Positions 23,001 through 33,143 of a stretch of DNA of 64,000 nt are shown piece after piece. Within the stretch, counting starts at the first letter, position 1. The number at the start of each line of letters is the position of its first letter. The DNA is taken from NCBI RefSeq assembly GCF_964019385.1, contig NC_088650.1, positions 24,074,310 to 24,138,309 of the forward strand, read 5' to 3'. The DNA comes from Sycon ciliatum (Eukaryota > Porifera > Calcarea > Leucosolenida > Sycettidae). A model generated the notes under the pieces. It worked only from the letters and a program-made list of their open reading frames with translations, searched no databases and had not been told where the DNA came from. The position numbers and the translations under genes were made by a program.

Positions 23001-23125
23001 CAGTCATTTAGATGCTGTTGCCTTTGACAACTGGTTCCATCCAGAGGACGCGGCTTTTGTTTGTCCCCAGTGCTCTCCGTTGCTATGCGTATCGAAGGGG
23101 CCGTGACGTCACACTTAACAGCCCC
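20097..23125. mobile_element. 3.0-kb inverted-repeat element with AT target
   Basis: Terminal repeats of about 75 bp (20097-20170 and 23052-23125) start GGGGCTGTTAAGTG and share GACGTCAC and CCTTCGATACGCATAGCAAC; AT flanks both ends. The outer motif closely resembles the ends of the 337-bp family A elements. Internal DNA includes a LINE reverse-transcriptase remnant, a (CT)n run at about 22500-22522 and a 110-residue frame (22777-23106) with a helical, charged segment that I do not recognise. No transposase was identified, so this copy may depend on another element. Confidence 0.7.
21468..21710 (+). pseudogene. LINE reverse transcriptase C-terminal fragment
   Basis: The 80-residue frame carries the pattern common at the C-terminus of non-LTR retrotransposon polymerases: KRKLQFFGHIVRSG, then GDRGRGRPRMSW and a final W...LDVQSLLAAARD. 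The next reading block (WRSLVHTSTC) follows in another frame after the stop, so the fragment is decayed as well as 5'-truncated. It lies inside the 3-kb inverted-repeat element. Confidence 0.75.
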
Positions 23126-24446
23126 ATGGCTATGCCTTCAGTCTGTTCAGAAGGTCAAAAATGAAAATCTCTCAGAAAGCGTCGAAAACTATCTCAAACG
23201 ATAGCTCTTGTGCTGAAGCACGACTCCTGAAGATTTGAGGGGATTCGCTCAAAGGACTTCAGAGATAGACTAAGAGCATTTCAAAGATCCCCGCCGCTCT
23301 TCTGTCCCAGCCTCCCCACAGCAAGGGAATACAAGCATTCAAAACTAATGTTTATCGCCATCTGCGAAGCACAAACTGGCTCTGGGCAGTGGGCAGTCGA
23401 CTCGCGATGCTCTCGTCGTTCTCCTCTATCCCTATCTATGCACCACAACTGGCTCAGACAACCGACTCGCCATGATCAGCCATGATGATGCTCCTCTCAG
23501 TAACAGCCCTTGTAATTTGTTAATAGTCTCACAGTTTCTCCCGCACACTCGCTGGTGTTAACCCTTCCTTTCTTTTCATTTGCTGACTCGTACAGCTCTA
23601 TCTTTTGTTTTTGGTGCGTGTTTTTGGCCGTGATGCCGAGACCTCAGGTCGGCAGAGCCATCAATGCCCCACCATCACTGCTGCGTCTCGCTGCAGCCCC
23701 TGCTCAATAGTTGTCACGTTCGTCCTAGTCTCAGTACAGTATCATTGTCTTTCTTTATTAGGCCAAAACAAAAAATAGGCTTGTTTCCGGTCGGCAACCC
23801 CTCAAAAAGGAGACTCGGTCGGCCGAAATGAAACTTTTTTTGGATACTTTTTTTTGGTTCCTCAATCATGGTGGTATTGATGGACAAGAGCACCTACACA
23901 TGTACATTGTACATATATCATGGCAAGGGTCAATGTCAGAGTTGACTGACTCACTGTTCTTGTACAGCATGTGGTGTATTCCTGTTTTCGTACATCCTGA
24001 GAAATCAAGCAAACAGTTCGAGTCCTTCCAGCTCCGTTATTCTAGCTCGTATCGACCCCGGAGGCTTTCGAGCCGACAGCTGAGAATCTCTGCTACCTTG
24101 TAGGTGTTTTGATTGTGGAATTCGATTGAGATTTGACTGAGTTATGACTCGTTGAGTGCACTTGCACACATGGCATTGCCACCGTTTGTATACATTTGGG
24201 ACCACAAAAAGTTTCAGAATAGCTCTTATGCACATTGACGTCACGCTTCGCATGACATCATCGCTTTGGCGGAGCTCGCGACCGGCTTGGGGGGACGGAA
24301 AAGTGAAACAAGCCGGCTGTCACTCGACAACTGCATTTTCCTTTGTCTTCCTTCGGCTTTTTGGTGTTCGTCCCGAATAAATCTCTTCCTAGTCTGGTTG
24401 TTTGGAGTTCCCTTGAGTCTGCAGATTTAGTAGCCGTTTATTCAAC
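23126..24446. other. Gene-free stretch
   Basis: No recognised coding sequence or repeat apart from the tail of the preceding element. It probably includes the upstream part of the THAP-DDE element, but no terminus could be assigned. Confidence 0.4.
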
Positions 24447-26054
24447 ATGGTTCACGGCTGCTGCGTCCCTCTCTGCACCAATGAAGCAGATACGCACCCT
24501 GATCTTGCTTGGCATGGCTTTCCGAAGGATCCTGTGGAAAAGAAAACGTGGCTAGTGAAGATCCGGCGAGATGAGCGAACCGATGTGGCCAACGATCACC
24601 CGGAATACTTCAAAGTGACGGATTCTACCAAAATATGTTCTGCCCATTTAAACCGGAAGATTACTGCCCCGGAGATTGAAAGCGTGCAGATAAGAAGACT
24701 GATATATCGAGGAGAAATTTAAACCGGAGAGCAAAAGTTTTTCCTTCAATATTTGCTTGGACAGACAGCAACAATCCGAAGCGGAAGGAGCCTGCAGTTC
24801 GTTCTGCACCGCCACCAGCCAAGCGCAAGAAGGTCGAGACGAAGATCGTGGAGGAGAGCCCAGTAGCTGCATGCGGTGGCAGCGAGGACGACGTTCTCAC
24901 TTTGCCAGGTGAGAGCAGCAGTACGCTCGTGGGAGACGGCAGTGGCGGTGTGAGCAGGGGGGGGGGGGGGGGGTGAGGCGGATCACGATTGCTCGTGCTT
25001 CAAAAAGCTCCAGGACAAGCTCGAGCTAGATGACGCGAAGCTAGAGGAGCTGCAAACTAGGTACGATGCGCTGGAGCAGGAGAAGTACTTTTCTAACCCT
25101 ACGCATCCAAGTGCCATGTCATATGACCGCATCAAACAGGACCACCATTTGGTGAACTATTACAGCGGGTTTAGCTCAGCCCTAATGTTTATGGCATGCT
25201 TCAACTTCCTGCACCAAGCGGCCCAGTCTATGAGGTTGTGGAAGGGTTCGGCGTCTGCTCCAGAGGACTGATCTCAAGAAGGCCAGAAGCGTGGCCCGAA
25301 GCCAAAGCTATCTCTCGTTGACCAATTCTTGCTGGTCATGATGCGCCTTCGCCTTGGACTCGGCGAAGTTGACCTGGCGTTCCGCTTCGAGATCTCGCAG
25401 TCCACTGTGTCCCGTCTCGTAACATCATGGGTCTGTCTAATCAATCGGTACCATAAGTTTAAGCAGCTACCTGTCTGGTTGCCGAGGCGGACAGTGAATT
25501 CACTGATGCCACCCTGCTTCAAGGTCTGGTACCCCACGACTAGAGTAATTATTGACTGCACTGAGTTCTTCATCCAAACACCTACCTCTCTGGCCCGTCA
25601 ATCCGCTACCTGGTCTAATTACAAGAGCCACAATACAGTGAAGGTTCTCATCGGCATCGCGCAGCATGGCCATGTGACTTTTGTCTCTGATGCCTACGAA
25701 GGGTCAATCTCGGACAAGGCCATCACCGAGAGCAGTGGTCTGATCACCCTCCTGGAAGCTGGTGATTCAGTCATGGCGGACAAGGGCTTTGAGATAAAGG
25801 ACTTGCTCCTGGATGTTGGTGTTCGCTTGAACATTCCCCCGTTCAAGTCCGGTGACCGGCAGATGGCCCCGGAAGACCTCCTGGCCACTAAAAAGATAGC
25901 GGCAGTACGAATTCATGTCGAACGGAAAATGCAACGAATCAAGGCATACAAGATTCTGGCTGGCAACATAGAGAACACATTGTTTGACCACATACACACT
26001 CTGGTCTTTGTCTGTGCTATGCTGACAAACTTTGAAGGTGCCCTTGTAGCTTAG
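24447..26054 (+). pseudogene. THAP-domain DDE transposase, broken
   Basis: The first part (24447 on) encodes a THAP zinc finger: CCVPLC near residue 5, HGFPKDP, W, and the CSAHL pair near residue 72. A base missing from a T run near 24649 shifts the frame just after CSAH. A basic linker (PKRKEPAVRSAPPPAKRKK) and a coiled-coil segment follow; one stretch crosses a 17-base G run. At 25269-25271 an in-frame TGA precedes the catalytic part. From there to 26054 the frame encodes a DDE_Tnp_4-type endonuclease: a helix-turn-helix (FEISQSTVSRLV), VIIDCTEFF, YKSHNTVKVLIG, a MADKGF block and a final RIHVERKMQRIK. The pairing of THAP with DDE_Tnp_4 is known from animal DNA transposons, possibly ISL2EU-like. 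Confidence 0.82.
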
Positions 26055-26921
26055 TTCTCAGTTGATCATCAGTTAGTGGTCTGGACAGACTATGCATTTG
26101 CATTTGAAAGACTGTAGTGTTCTGAACCACTGCCTGTTTGACCTGGCAGTTATCGCCTAAACGGCCATAGTGCTCTTTTAGAAACTTTGCCGGTTCTCGC
26201 CGTCAGTCTGTTGAAGCCCAATGCAACACATATAATGATTGCATGTGATAGCAGTTCAGTGGCATTTGCCGAATTTATTATGGACAAATTGGTTATGCGT
26301 ATTACACGCATGCAATAATATCGGTGATTGTACGTGCTAGCAGTTCAGTGGCATCTTCCGAATTTAATTTGCACAAAATGGTTATGTGTATTACACACAT
26401 GCAATAATATCGGTGATTATACGCGACAGTAGATCAGTGGCATCTTCCGAATTTAATTTGCCCCCATTTGTTATGCATATTACACATAAGCAATGATGTC
26501 TGACAAGAACAGCCTCCTTTGATGTGACAAGACATACATATTGGCCTGTCCTCGAAGACCTTGACATCGCATTTATATTGTTAAAACCATTCACCTTCAC
26601 GCAACTCAACCGAATAACAAGCCTGTGAATCCGCTGCAGACAATATCGTTCCCAGTGGAACGAAAAGACAAAATGTCCTGTGCTACTGTCAGTGGGTGGA
26701 GGGTGTTCATTGGAAGTGCACCTTGGAAGGTGCAAAATAACAAAAAAATTGTTTGGGCCTTATTTTCGAGCTGGGAATGTGAACATAGTAAAAAAAAATA
26801 ATAATAAATAAATAAAAAGATCGAGATAGATCTGCAAATTTCACAATTTCGATTTTGCAATTGGTTCTTTTCGTTTTAGAGCGCAATCAATCGTATTCTG
26901 ATAAAAACCTTCCTTGATATA
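26055..26921. other. Gene-free stretch with a three-unit tandem repeat
   Basis: Apart from the 89-bp tandem repeat at about 26222-26495 nothing is recognised; the right part is AT-rich. Confidence 0.5.
26222..26495. repeat. 89-bp tandem repeat with an internal hairpin
   Basis: Three diverged units contain CAGTTCAGTGGCAT, CCGAATTTAATTTG and GCAATAATATCGGTGATT. Units 1 and 2 each have a perfect 6-bp hairpin around ATTAC: ATGCGT/ACGCAT and ATGTGT/ACACAT. The differing base pair has changed on both sides. Unit 3 retains only part of the stem. Confidence 0.75.
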
Positions 26922-27156
26922 CCGTACTGGCAATATATGTTGCCGCAGTGAGGCCATGAAGCGTTACATTGGCACATGTTTGCCGCACGCAGGGCGTTAC
27001 ATGCAAAGTCGCACAGGAGCCGTTACACAGGTTTCTATATTGCCGCAGTCCTTTTTTTGCTATTGCCGCATCACTTTTTTGCTATTGCCGCATCATTTTT
27101 TTTCTTTTGCCGCATCATTTTTTCTTTTAAAGAGTCGGCGTGGAGAAAGCAATTTT

Positions 27157-27737
27157 ATTAGTGCAATTAGGAGTATAATCGATGCAGACATGGCCAGACA
27201 ACAACAAGTTCATGGAATTTTTAAGGATTTTTATGTTATTCAAAATCGATTTTCGTGTTCCGCTCATCAGTGAATAGTATCGGAACTGAGGGTACTGTGT
27301 ACAAAAATAGAACATTTCATAACAGCATAATTAATTAAAAGTGTGAACAACAAAGGAAGTGCTACAGCATTACATAATAGGTGTCAAACATAGTGCTAAC
27401 GTATATAACTGAGTGCAGCCACAAAGCAAGAGGTGATACAGTGCAACATGACACAACATTTACATCTGATAACCAGCTACGAGAACAACTTTAGCGCGAC
27501 TACATGCTTCTTTTGTTTACAAAGAACAGGATTATGCACACGAATACATACAGCTTCCAGAACCTTCAACTGCTTAACATAACTTGCACGGCACAAAACA
27601 GAAAAGTGAGAATCATCGTACACACTAAGACAATCTGGACGTGATAACAAGTGACAAAATACAGCTGACTTTTTGCTCACGTCGCTCTCTTCCGTCTCAT
27701 CCCGCTCCTTTCCTTCGATCTCCTCCGCCTTATCCTC
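27157..27737 (-). repeat. Left arm of a 581-bp inverted repeat
   Basis: This is the reverse complement of 28280-28860 at equal length. I noticed two base differences, one near 27263 within the hammerhead copy and one in the GAACATTTCATAAC stretch near 27318. Both edges are sharp. Confidence 0.93.
27237..27276 (-). ncRNA. Mirror hammerhead motif with damaged stem II
   Basis: The minus strand of the left arm repeats the motif of 28741-28780, but stem II reads GCG/CAC, so its middle pair is A-C. Core, GAAA and stem I are unchanged. It is probably inactive or weaker than its partner. Confidence 0.5.
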
Positions 27738-28376
27738 GTCCTCCGTCTCATCTTCATCATCATCGTCCTCACCACCACCATCATCATCATCAGTCACTTC
27801 CTCATCATCCGTTTGATGCTCAGTCTCACTGCACTCCTTATCAGCCTCCAACATGGCTCCATCATCTCCACCAGCATCACAAGTCGTTTGACCGCTGCTC
27901 CGCGTCACCGTTGCTGGGTTCTCTGCTACTGCACACCCATTTCCACTGTCCATTTTGCGTGGGCCAAGTCCATTCCGTGCATAAATTTCAAGTGAATAGT
28001 TTGCTGTGCTTCTTCTGGGTCTGTGGGTGAGGATATTGGTTTCATTTTGGTTTGTCGATGATCTCCCTCTCTGTCCAGACACAGTCGGCACCGTGGATCC
28101 CAGCACCGGGGGGACCACCGTCTCGGTAGTCACCAAAGGTAAAGGGGGTGGCTCAGGCGGAGGCAAGGGCAACTGCCGAGGTGAAGGTTCAGTGTCTCTC
28201 GGTGGCCCCTCCTCCATTCCAGGACGATGATGTTGTGCTAGAGTAGGCTCCGCTACCGTTTGCAGTGGGTCGAGAAGTGGAGGATAAGGCGGAGGAGATC
28301 GAAGGAAAGGAGCGGGATGAGACGGAAGAGAGCGACGTGAGCAAAAAGTCAGCTGTATTTTGTCACTTGTTATCAC
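27477..28376 (-). CDS. Unrecognised acidic, proline-rich ORF in the inverted-arm element
   Basis: The 299-residue frame starts inside the right arm, crosses the spacer and ends in the left arm. Its order is a proline-rich N-terminus (SLPSHPAPFLRSPPPYPP), a PRRSTANYSLEIYARNG segment, a long Asp/Glu tract (about residues 185-225) and a tail with Cys and His (VFCHLLSRPDC, VLCRASYVKQLK, NPVLCKQKKH). Because the arms are mirror images, the tail is also encoded on the plus strand at 28280-28540. It may be the end of an element protein fused to an inverted copy by rearrangement. I do not recognise the family. Confidence 0.35.
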   Translation of the reverse strand: MITSDKIQLTFCSRRSLPSHPAPFLRSPPPYPPLLDPLQTVAEPTLAQHHRPGMEEGPPRDTEPSPRQLPLPPPEPPPLPLVTTETVVPPVLGSTVPTVSGQRGRSSTNQNETNILTHRPRRSTANYSLEIYARNGLGPRKMDSGNGCAVAENPATVTRSSGQTTCDAGGDDGAMLEADKECSETEHQTDDEEVTDDDDGGGEDDDDEDETEDEDKAEEIEGKERDETEESDVSKKSAVFCHLLSRPDCLSVYDDSHFSVLCRASYVKQLKVLEAVCIRVHNPVLCKQKKHVVALKLFS

Positions 28377-28860
28377 GTCCAGATTGTCTTAGTGTGTACG
28401 ATGATTCTCACTTTTCTGTTTTGTGCCGTGCAAGTTATGTTAAGCAGTTGAAGGTTCTGGAAGCTGTATGTATTCGTGTGCATAATCCTGTTCTTTGTAA
28501 ACAAAAGAAGCATGTAGTCGCGCTAAAGTTGTTCTCGTAGCTGGTTATCAGATGTAAATGTTGTGTCATGTTGCACTGTATCACCTCTTGCTTTGTGGCT
28601 GCACTCAGTTATATACGTTAGCACTATGTTTGACACCTATTATGTAATGCTGTAGCACTTCCTTTGTTGTTCACACTTTTAATTAATTATGCTGTTATAA
28701 AATGTTCTATTTTTGTACACAGTACCCTCAGTTCCGATACTATTCACTGATGAGTGGAACACGAAAATCGATTTTGAATAACATAAAAATCCTTAAAAAT
28801 TCCATGAACTTGTTGTTGTCTGGCCATGTCTGCATCGATTATACTCCTAATTGCACTAAT
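28280..28860 (+). repeat. Right arm of a 581-bp inverted repeat
   Basis: Mirror of 27157-27737. It starts GAGGATAAGGCGG and ends GCACTAAT. A transcript through both arms would form a very long duplex and could feed RNA interference; this is inference. Confidence 0.93.
28741..28780 (+). ncRNA. Hammerhead ribozyme motif in the right 581-bp arm
   Basis: Stem I pairs TATTCA (28741-28746) with TGAATA (28775-28780). The core CTGATGA (28747-28753) is followed by a 3-bp stem II GTG/CAC closed by GAA, then GAAA (28763-28766). Stem III is AAT/ATT around CG, and the NUH site is UUU with cleavage expected after 28774. All conserved core bases are present. The very short stems II and III suggest weak activity or activity as a dimer. 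Confidence 0.65.
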
Positions 28861-29436
28861 TTTTTCTTTTCATCCACATTGAAGGCACAGAGATTCAGTT
28901 GCTATCCAACTGTTACAAACCCGACGGCAAAGGGCGACAACGATATCAATAGAAGACTGTATATTTTAACTATCAGACTGATCTGTTCACAAAAAGATCA
29001 TCAAAAGGAAAGTGACATAGGGGAAGAGCGCTTCCTCCAAAAACTACTTTTCACCACGCGGTACACGTGCTTTCACAGTTTTCAGCCTTTTTTTGCAGTG
29101 CAAACTGCAATGAAAAGATCGCCGCACCCCGCCGGACGCGCGTTACGAACTCAACGAAAATTTGTCGCACTAGCCTGGTCGCGCGTTACGCCGCACCCCC
29201 CTGCGTTACGCGTTACGCGGCAACATATATTGCCAGTACGGTAGTTCAAATTTTGTGGAAATCTCAGGAGCAGTGCGCGGAGTGATTTGCATTTGGCGAC
29301 CTCTGCGCATGGGTTTGGTTACCATGGGGCATGACAGGCGTCAGAGTGATTGCGCATGCGCAAATTCAAATTAAATTTTGATTCAAATTAATTATTTGAT
29401 AACATTTTTGTTGTTTCGTTCTGTAGCTGTGACAAT

Positions 29437-29773
29437 AGGGCTTGAAAGTGCTACGTCACAGCATAGCAACAATTTCAAAAATTCAAAAACTGGATCCACT
29501 TGGATCCAGTTTTTGTATGGATCCAAGCACATTTCAAGCGGTCTTACCCACAGCATGGTGATGTAGCCAGTGAAACTGACTGATTTGGCTACTGGGGGGC
29601 GGGGTTACAACTGGTGGTGAAATAAAAGTCACACCTGCATGCGACATGAGTGGGTTGCTATGCACCCACATACTTAGGTAATAGCAAAGTCACACCTCAG
29701 TGGATCCAAAAATAGAAATCTGATGTCAACTTACTACTCCCTGGCCGTTTTGACGTCATCACTTTCAAACCCT
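29437..29773 (+). mobile_element. Short inverted-repeat element, family A, copy 2
   Basis: The 337-bp element runs from AGGGCTTGAAAGTG to CACTTTCAAACCCT and is flanked by AT on both sides. It matches 33891-34226 closely and 2253-2590 in reverse. It ends 36 bp before the Mutator-like frame. Confidence 0.9.
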
Positions 29774-29809
29774 ATTGTACAAGCTGCCAGGCGTTGTTTT
29801 TCTATTGCG

Positions 29810-30235
29810 ATGGGGAAGAAGCGAGCTCAAGGCCGACCAGGCAGACCCAGGAAGAGAAAAATTCATGGAAATCAACCGCTGAGAGCCGAATCGGAAGATG
29901 AAGCTGCAGCATGTGCGCCAGAAAATCTTGACGATTCTCTGCCAAATTTCAACGATTATTTGCCTTCTATTTCTGATGATGCTGAGATTTCTTCCGAGGA
30001 TGACCTGAGCACAAGCGATTCGAGTTCAGGATCCAGTTCAGACTCGGACGATGACAATGATGCAGAACTACCTCATGGATTCAGGCTCGTCGACTTGGTG
30101 TGCCTTCGAACTCTTTTGTTGGCTTCTGTGTGTTGCAAAAATTGTCATGGACCAGTCACTCTGAGTGAGCCGAAGAGGCAAGAGTTTGCATCCTGCCTGG
30201 AGCTGACCTGTCGAACCTGTGGTTTTTCAATGTGA
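29810..30235 (+). CDS. Mutator-like element fragment with AT-hook
   Basis: The 141-residue frame starts MGKKRAQG, carries an AT-hook (GRPGRPRKRK), then an acidic serine-rich stretch (about residues 50-92). It ends in a block (GFRLVDLVCLRTLL, CCKNCHGPVTLSE, ELTCRTCGF) like the zinc-ribbon N-terminus of the Mutator-like transposase domain found in many invertebrate repeats. The catalytic region is missing, so it is a truncated copy or a single exon. The frame stays open upstream only because the family A element is in phase; I take the ATG at 29810 as the start. Confidence 0.5.
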   Translation: MGKKRAQGRPGRPRKRKIHGNQPLRAESEDEAAACAPENLDDSLPNFNDYLPSISDDAEISSEDDLSTSDSSSGSSSDSDDDNDAELPHGFRLVDLVCLRTLLLASVCCKNCHGPVTLSEPKRQEFASCLELTCRTCGFSM

Positions 30236-31265
30236 CACACAATTTAAAGGGTCACCCAAGGGTTTTCATGGACGTCATATTCAAGAACAGAAGAGAGCAC
30301 TCCAGTGTGGCGCATCTCCTTCTCATATTTCGCAAAGAGTGAAGGGCTAGCGCCGTAACTAGCCGCTGCGTCCTTCTTTGTTAGGAAGTGGTCACGGGTG
30401 CCAGGTGAGTGGAACGCTCGCACTGCTAAAAGAGATTTCTCCTGACCAGAACTCCTCCACAAATGCACGGGCTGAGAAGACGAGGAGACTCTTCCAATCG
30501 GATTCAAGGTGGAAGACGAAGTCTCTGGGGTTGATGGAAGGGATACAACATCCCCCATGTCGACATTCTCTCCGTCATGCGACGTAGAGTTGACGGAATC
30601 CTCCATTATTTACTATTTAATCGAAATTTTCGAAATTACTCAATACATTACCTAAGAATAGTAAAGAAAACGCCCAGAAAGAAACGGCTTTCGCCGCTAA
30701 AAATAGGAAGGAAGAAACTTGAGGACCACTCGAAGACACTCTTGTCAAAGATTTGTCCACCGAGGAAAGGGCAACGACTCAGGAGGACTCTACTTCCATA
30801 TTTAACTTATTTGTCCAAAAATTGCGACATGTCCAAAAATTGCGAATCACCTCGTACATGTATCTCCGATTCGTAATCGGTCCTGAAACAGCATCAGCTC
30901 CGCCACTGCGTCGCTCATTGACAGAAGTTTTCAAGGACTTTTTGGTAGGTGAGAGCTGCTCGTCAGACTCGTTTGCCAGCGAGGCCAAGATCTGGTCCTG
31001 GAGGGGCTGGATCTGATGGGACAATGGCTATGCTGGATCGACTACAGTCAGATTTGATCGACTGGCTTGATGGAGAAAAGCTATTCGATATGCACAATTG
31101 CACATGTATATGTATGCACATGCCCGCAACTAAAATAAAAAATAAAATAAACCCGACCAACCGACCCTGGTACAGATGAGTGAAGTGACCCGAAACAACG
31201 AATTAATTCTAGGTGTCCTTACAAAATTTTAAAATATTTATTATGTTCTTGGCATGTAAGTATAT
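30236..31265. other. Gene-free or unresolved stretch
   Basis: Minus-strand frames at 30244-30606 and 30779-31024 are serine-rich or basic and unrecognised. They may be exons of a transposon gene on the minus strand; nothing firmer can be said. Confidence 0.35.
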
Positions 31266-31395
31266 GTTATCGCATGGTTGCAAGGGCCTTATGGCATATT
31301 ATTGCCCCGAGAGGTTAGCCCGAGGGCCGTAGCCCCAAGGGCTAACCTCGAGGGGCAATAATATGCCATAAGGCCCGCAGCAACCATGCGATAAC
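31266..31395. repeat. 130-bp foldback element
   Basis: Arms of about 56 bp starting GTTATCGCATGGTTGC are near-perfect inverses, sharing GGGCCTTATGGCATATTATT and GGTTAGCCC. A related sequence (GCATATTATTGCCCGCGG) lies near 32301. It is probably the remains of a short inverted-repeat transposon. Confidence 0.85.
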
Positions 31396-32608
31396 AAATT
31401 TATCACATGGCCCACAGAGCAGACCATTGGGCTGCTGTTGAAATTAGCCCAAATGCCAACATATTATGACCACAATGTATATTGATGTGCTATCATTATC
31501 AAAACAGGAAAAATGAAGATATTTCTCCTACACCCTAACAAAAAGTCTTTTACAGGCCATCAGAGAGTATACAGTACTGAAAGACGGAGACAGAAAAAAG
31601 TGCCGGCACCGCATCGTCATAGCAATAGACATGGCAACGACAATAAAATACAGCAGAATCATAATTTCAATTGAAAAATTAAGAGTGCTACCACAACGAG
31701 TTTCTTCATGTTTACATGTGTATCAGGAAGTTGTCAAATACAGTACTGCAACAAGTGCAAGTATTTGACGACTCCCGGGTGTGTAATTCTGAGGACAATT
31801 TTTCTTCTTTTTTCAGCTCCAGATAGCTGTATTTTTCATTGCAAAACATTCCTGAATTGTTGTGTTGTTGTTCAAGCAAAGGTGAGATGAGCCTGAGAAG
31901 AGCTTTGCGTGGCACATGAAGACCACACACAGGCAGTGACTTTGCGAGGATTTGAAAACGCACGACGCTGAGTTGAATTTGTGTTATTTCAAATAATTGT
32001 TTGTGATCACAGTACCACTTCGAGCAGAACTGAATCTTATCCACAAGCTTACCGACGGTCAGGCTGCCAACATGACTGAACAAATGATCCCTGCAAGCAC
32101 CACACGGCAGACGTCCGAGGCCATGTCCATTGCCGGGATGTCCATCTCCAAAAAGAATTCCATCTTCGTCTCAATGCTACACTGCGACTCGTCGTAGAGT
32201 CGTACAGACTCTACAGAGTCGTCGTACGAGCGTAGTCACGCGATCACTGAATAAACTATTTTTTTGCGGGCAAATAAACTATTTTTTTGCGGGCAATATC
32301 GCATATTATTGCCCGCGGCGCGAAAGGTGCTGATTCGCTGGAGTACGGGCAACAATCACGTGCCATGTGATAATGCTGTATTACAGGTGGAGTCCTGATA
32401 ATTCGAATATGGCTTAAAGTTACGCTACTAGTATACTGTCCACTAACACCACCAGTTACTACATTTTCAACAATCAGCTCTTGCAATGTGATAATGATAA
32501 CAGCAATACAGCTTTTGCTGTTCGTAATACACCTTATTTACTACGACATACATAGCTCATTATCCTCATGTCCTTTGCGTCTCTGTGTTTTTCACTGTTT
32601 TTATTTGA
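31396..32608. other. Gene-free stretch with small repeats
   Basis: It contains a 25-bp tandem duplication (AAATAAACTATTTTTTTGCG, about 32250-32298). At 32417-32460 lies a GTTACGCT...CCACCAGTTACT block shared with the hairpin at 44994-45102. No gene was recognised. Confidence 0.5.
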
Positions 32609-32621
32609 CATTATCTTTCTT

Positions 32622-33143
32622 GATAAATATGGTGGTAAAGACACACCTGGCAATATGGCGGTAAACACACGCCCACACACGCTCTCTAGGCTGCAAAGTT
32701 CTGGCACAGAGCTCTCCTGCCAGGTGTGTCTTTACCACCATATTTATCAACCATAAGTACAGCTGCAGTGGTGTCTTCAACTTCATTCTCCCGAGTCAAG
32801 CTCCGTATGAAGACATCCAAGAAGAAGATTGCCTGATGAGTCCAGCGGGGACGAAACGTGTACGTCGCAATCGAGCTATGTCGTTGCTGTGTCATCATCT
32901 ACATGTATGTGCCATGCGCTACTTGATGTACCAGCCTGCTATGCCGGATACCGCCAGCCATGCATCGACCAGGCGCCAGGCGCAAACTGATGGTGGTGGT
33001 GGTGAGAAGGAGAGCTCTGTGCCTGAACTTTGCAGCCTAGAGAGCGTGTGTGGGCAGGCGTGTGTTTACCGCCATATTGCCAGGTGTGTCTTTACCACCA
33101 TATTTATCAACCATAAGTACAGCTGCAGTGGTGTCTTCAACTT
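32622..33143 (+). mobile_element. Retrozyme- or Penelope-like insertion with hammerhead ribozyme
   Basis: The 522-bp insertion is flanked by a 13-bp duplication CATTATCTTTCTT (32609-32621, 33144-33156), as left by target-primed retrotransposition. It starts with about 97 bp inverted relative to 33008-33110. A 69-bp block (32719-32787) recurs at 33079-33147, exactly 360 bp on, and a hammerhead ribozyme lies between. One 360-bp monomer plus part of the next, with a ribozyme and an inverted 5' segment, fits animal retrozymes or truncated Penelope-like elements. No coding sequence is present. Confidence 0.75.
32827..32872 (+). ncRNA. Type I hammerhead ribozyme
   Basis: All parts are canonical. 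Stem I pairs GATTGC (32827-32832) with GCAATC (32867-32872). The core CTGATGA is at 32833-32839, stem II is GTCC/GGAC with a 5-nt loop, GAAA is at 32853-32856, and stem III is CGT/ACG with a 2-nt loop. The cleavage site is GUC, after 32866. Short stem III is the signature of mobile-element hammerheads in animals, where self-cleavage trims multimeric RNA. It is the clearest of the hammerheads in this window. Confidence 0.88.

Larger units (their letters stand above)
26922..29241. mobile_element. 2.3-kb element with TA target and long internal inverted arms
   Basis: Terminal repeats of about 25 bp start CCGTACTGGCAATATATG and end in the inverse, flanked by TA. Just inside, both ends carry many GCGTTAC and TTGCCGCA boxes. 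The centre is two 581-bp arms (27157-27737 and 28280-28860), nearly identical reverse complements, around a 542-bp spacer. The right arm holds a hammerhead motif. A 299-residue minus-strand frame runs through spacer and arm. No transposase was recognised. Confidence 0.75.

Noticed and set aside
27641-28030. Plus-strand ORF starting like the minus-strand 299-residue ORF
   Set aside because: It is the mirror image created by the 581-bp inverted arms.
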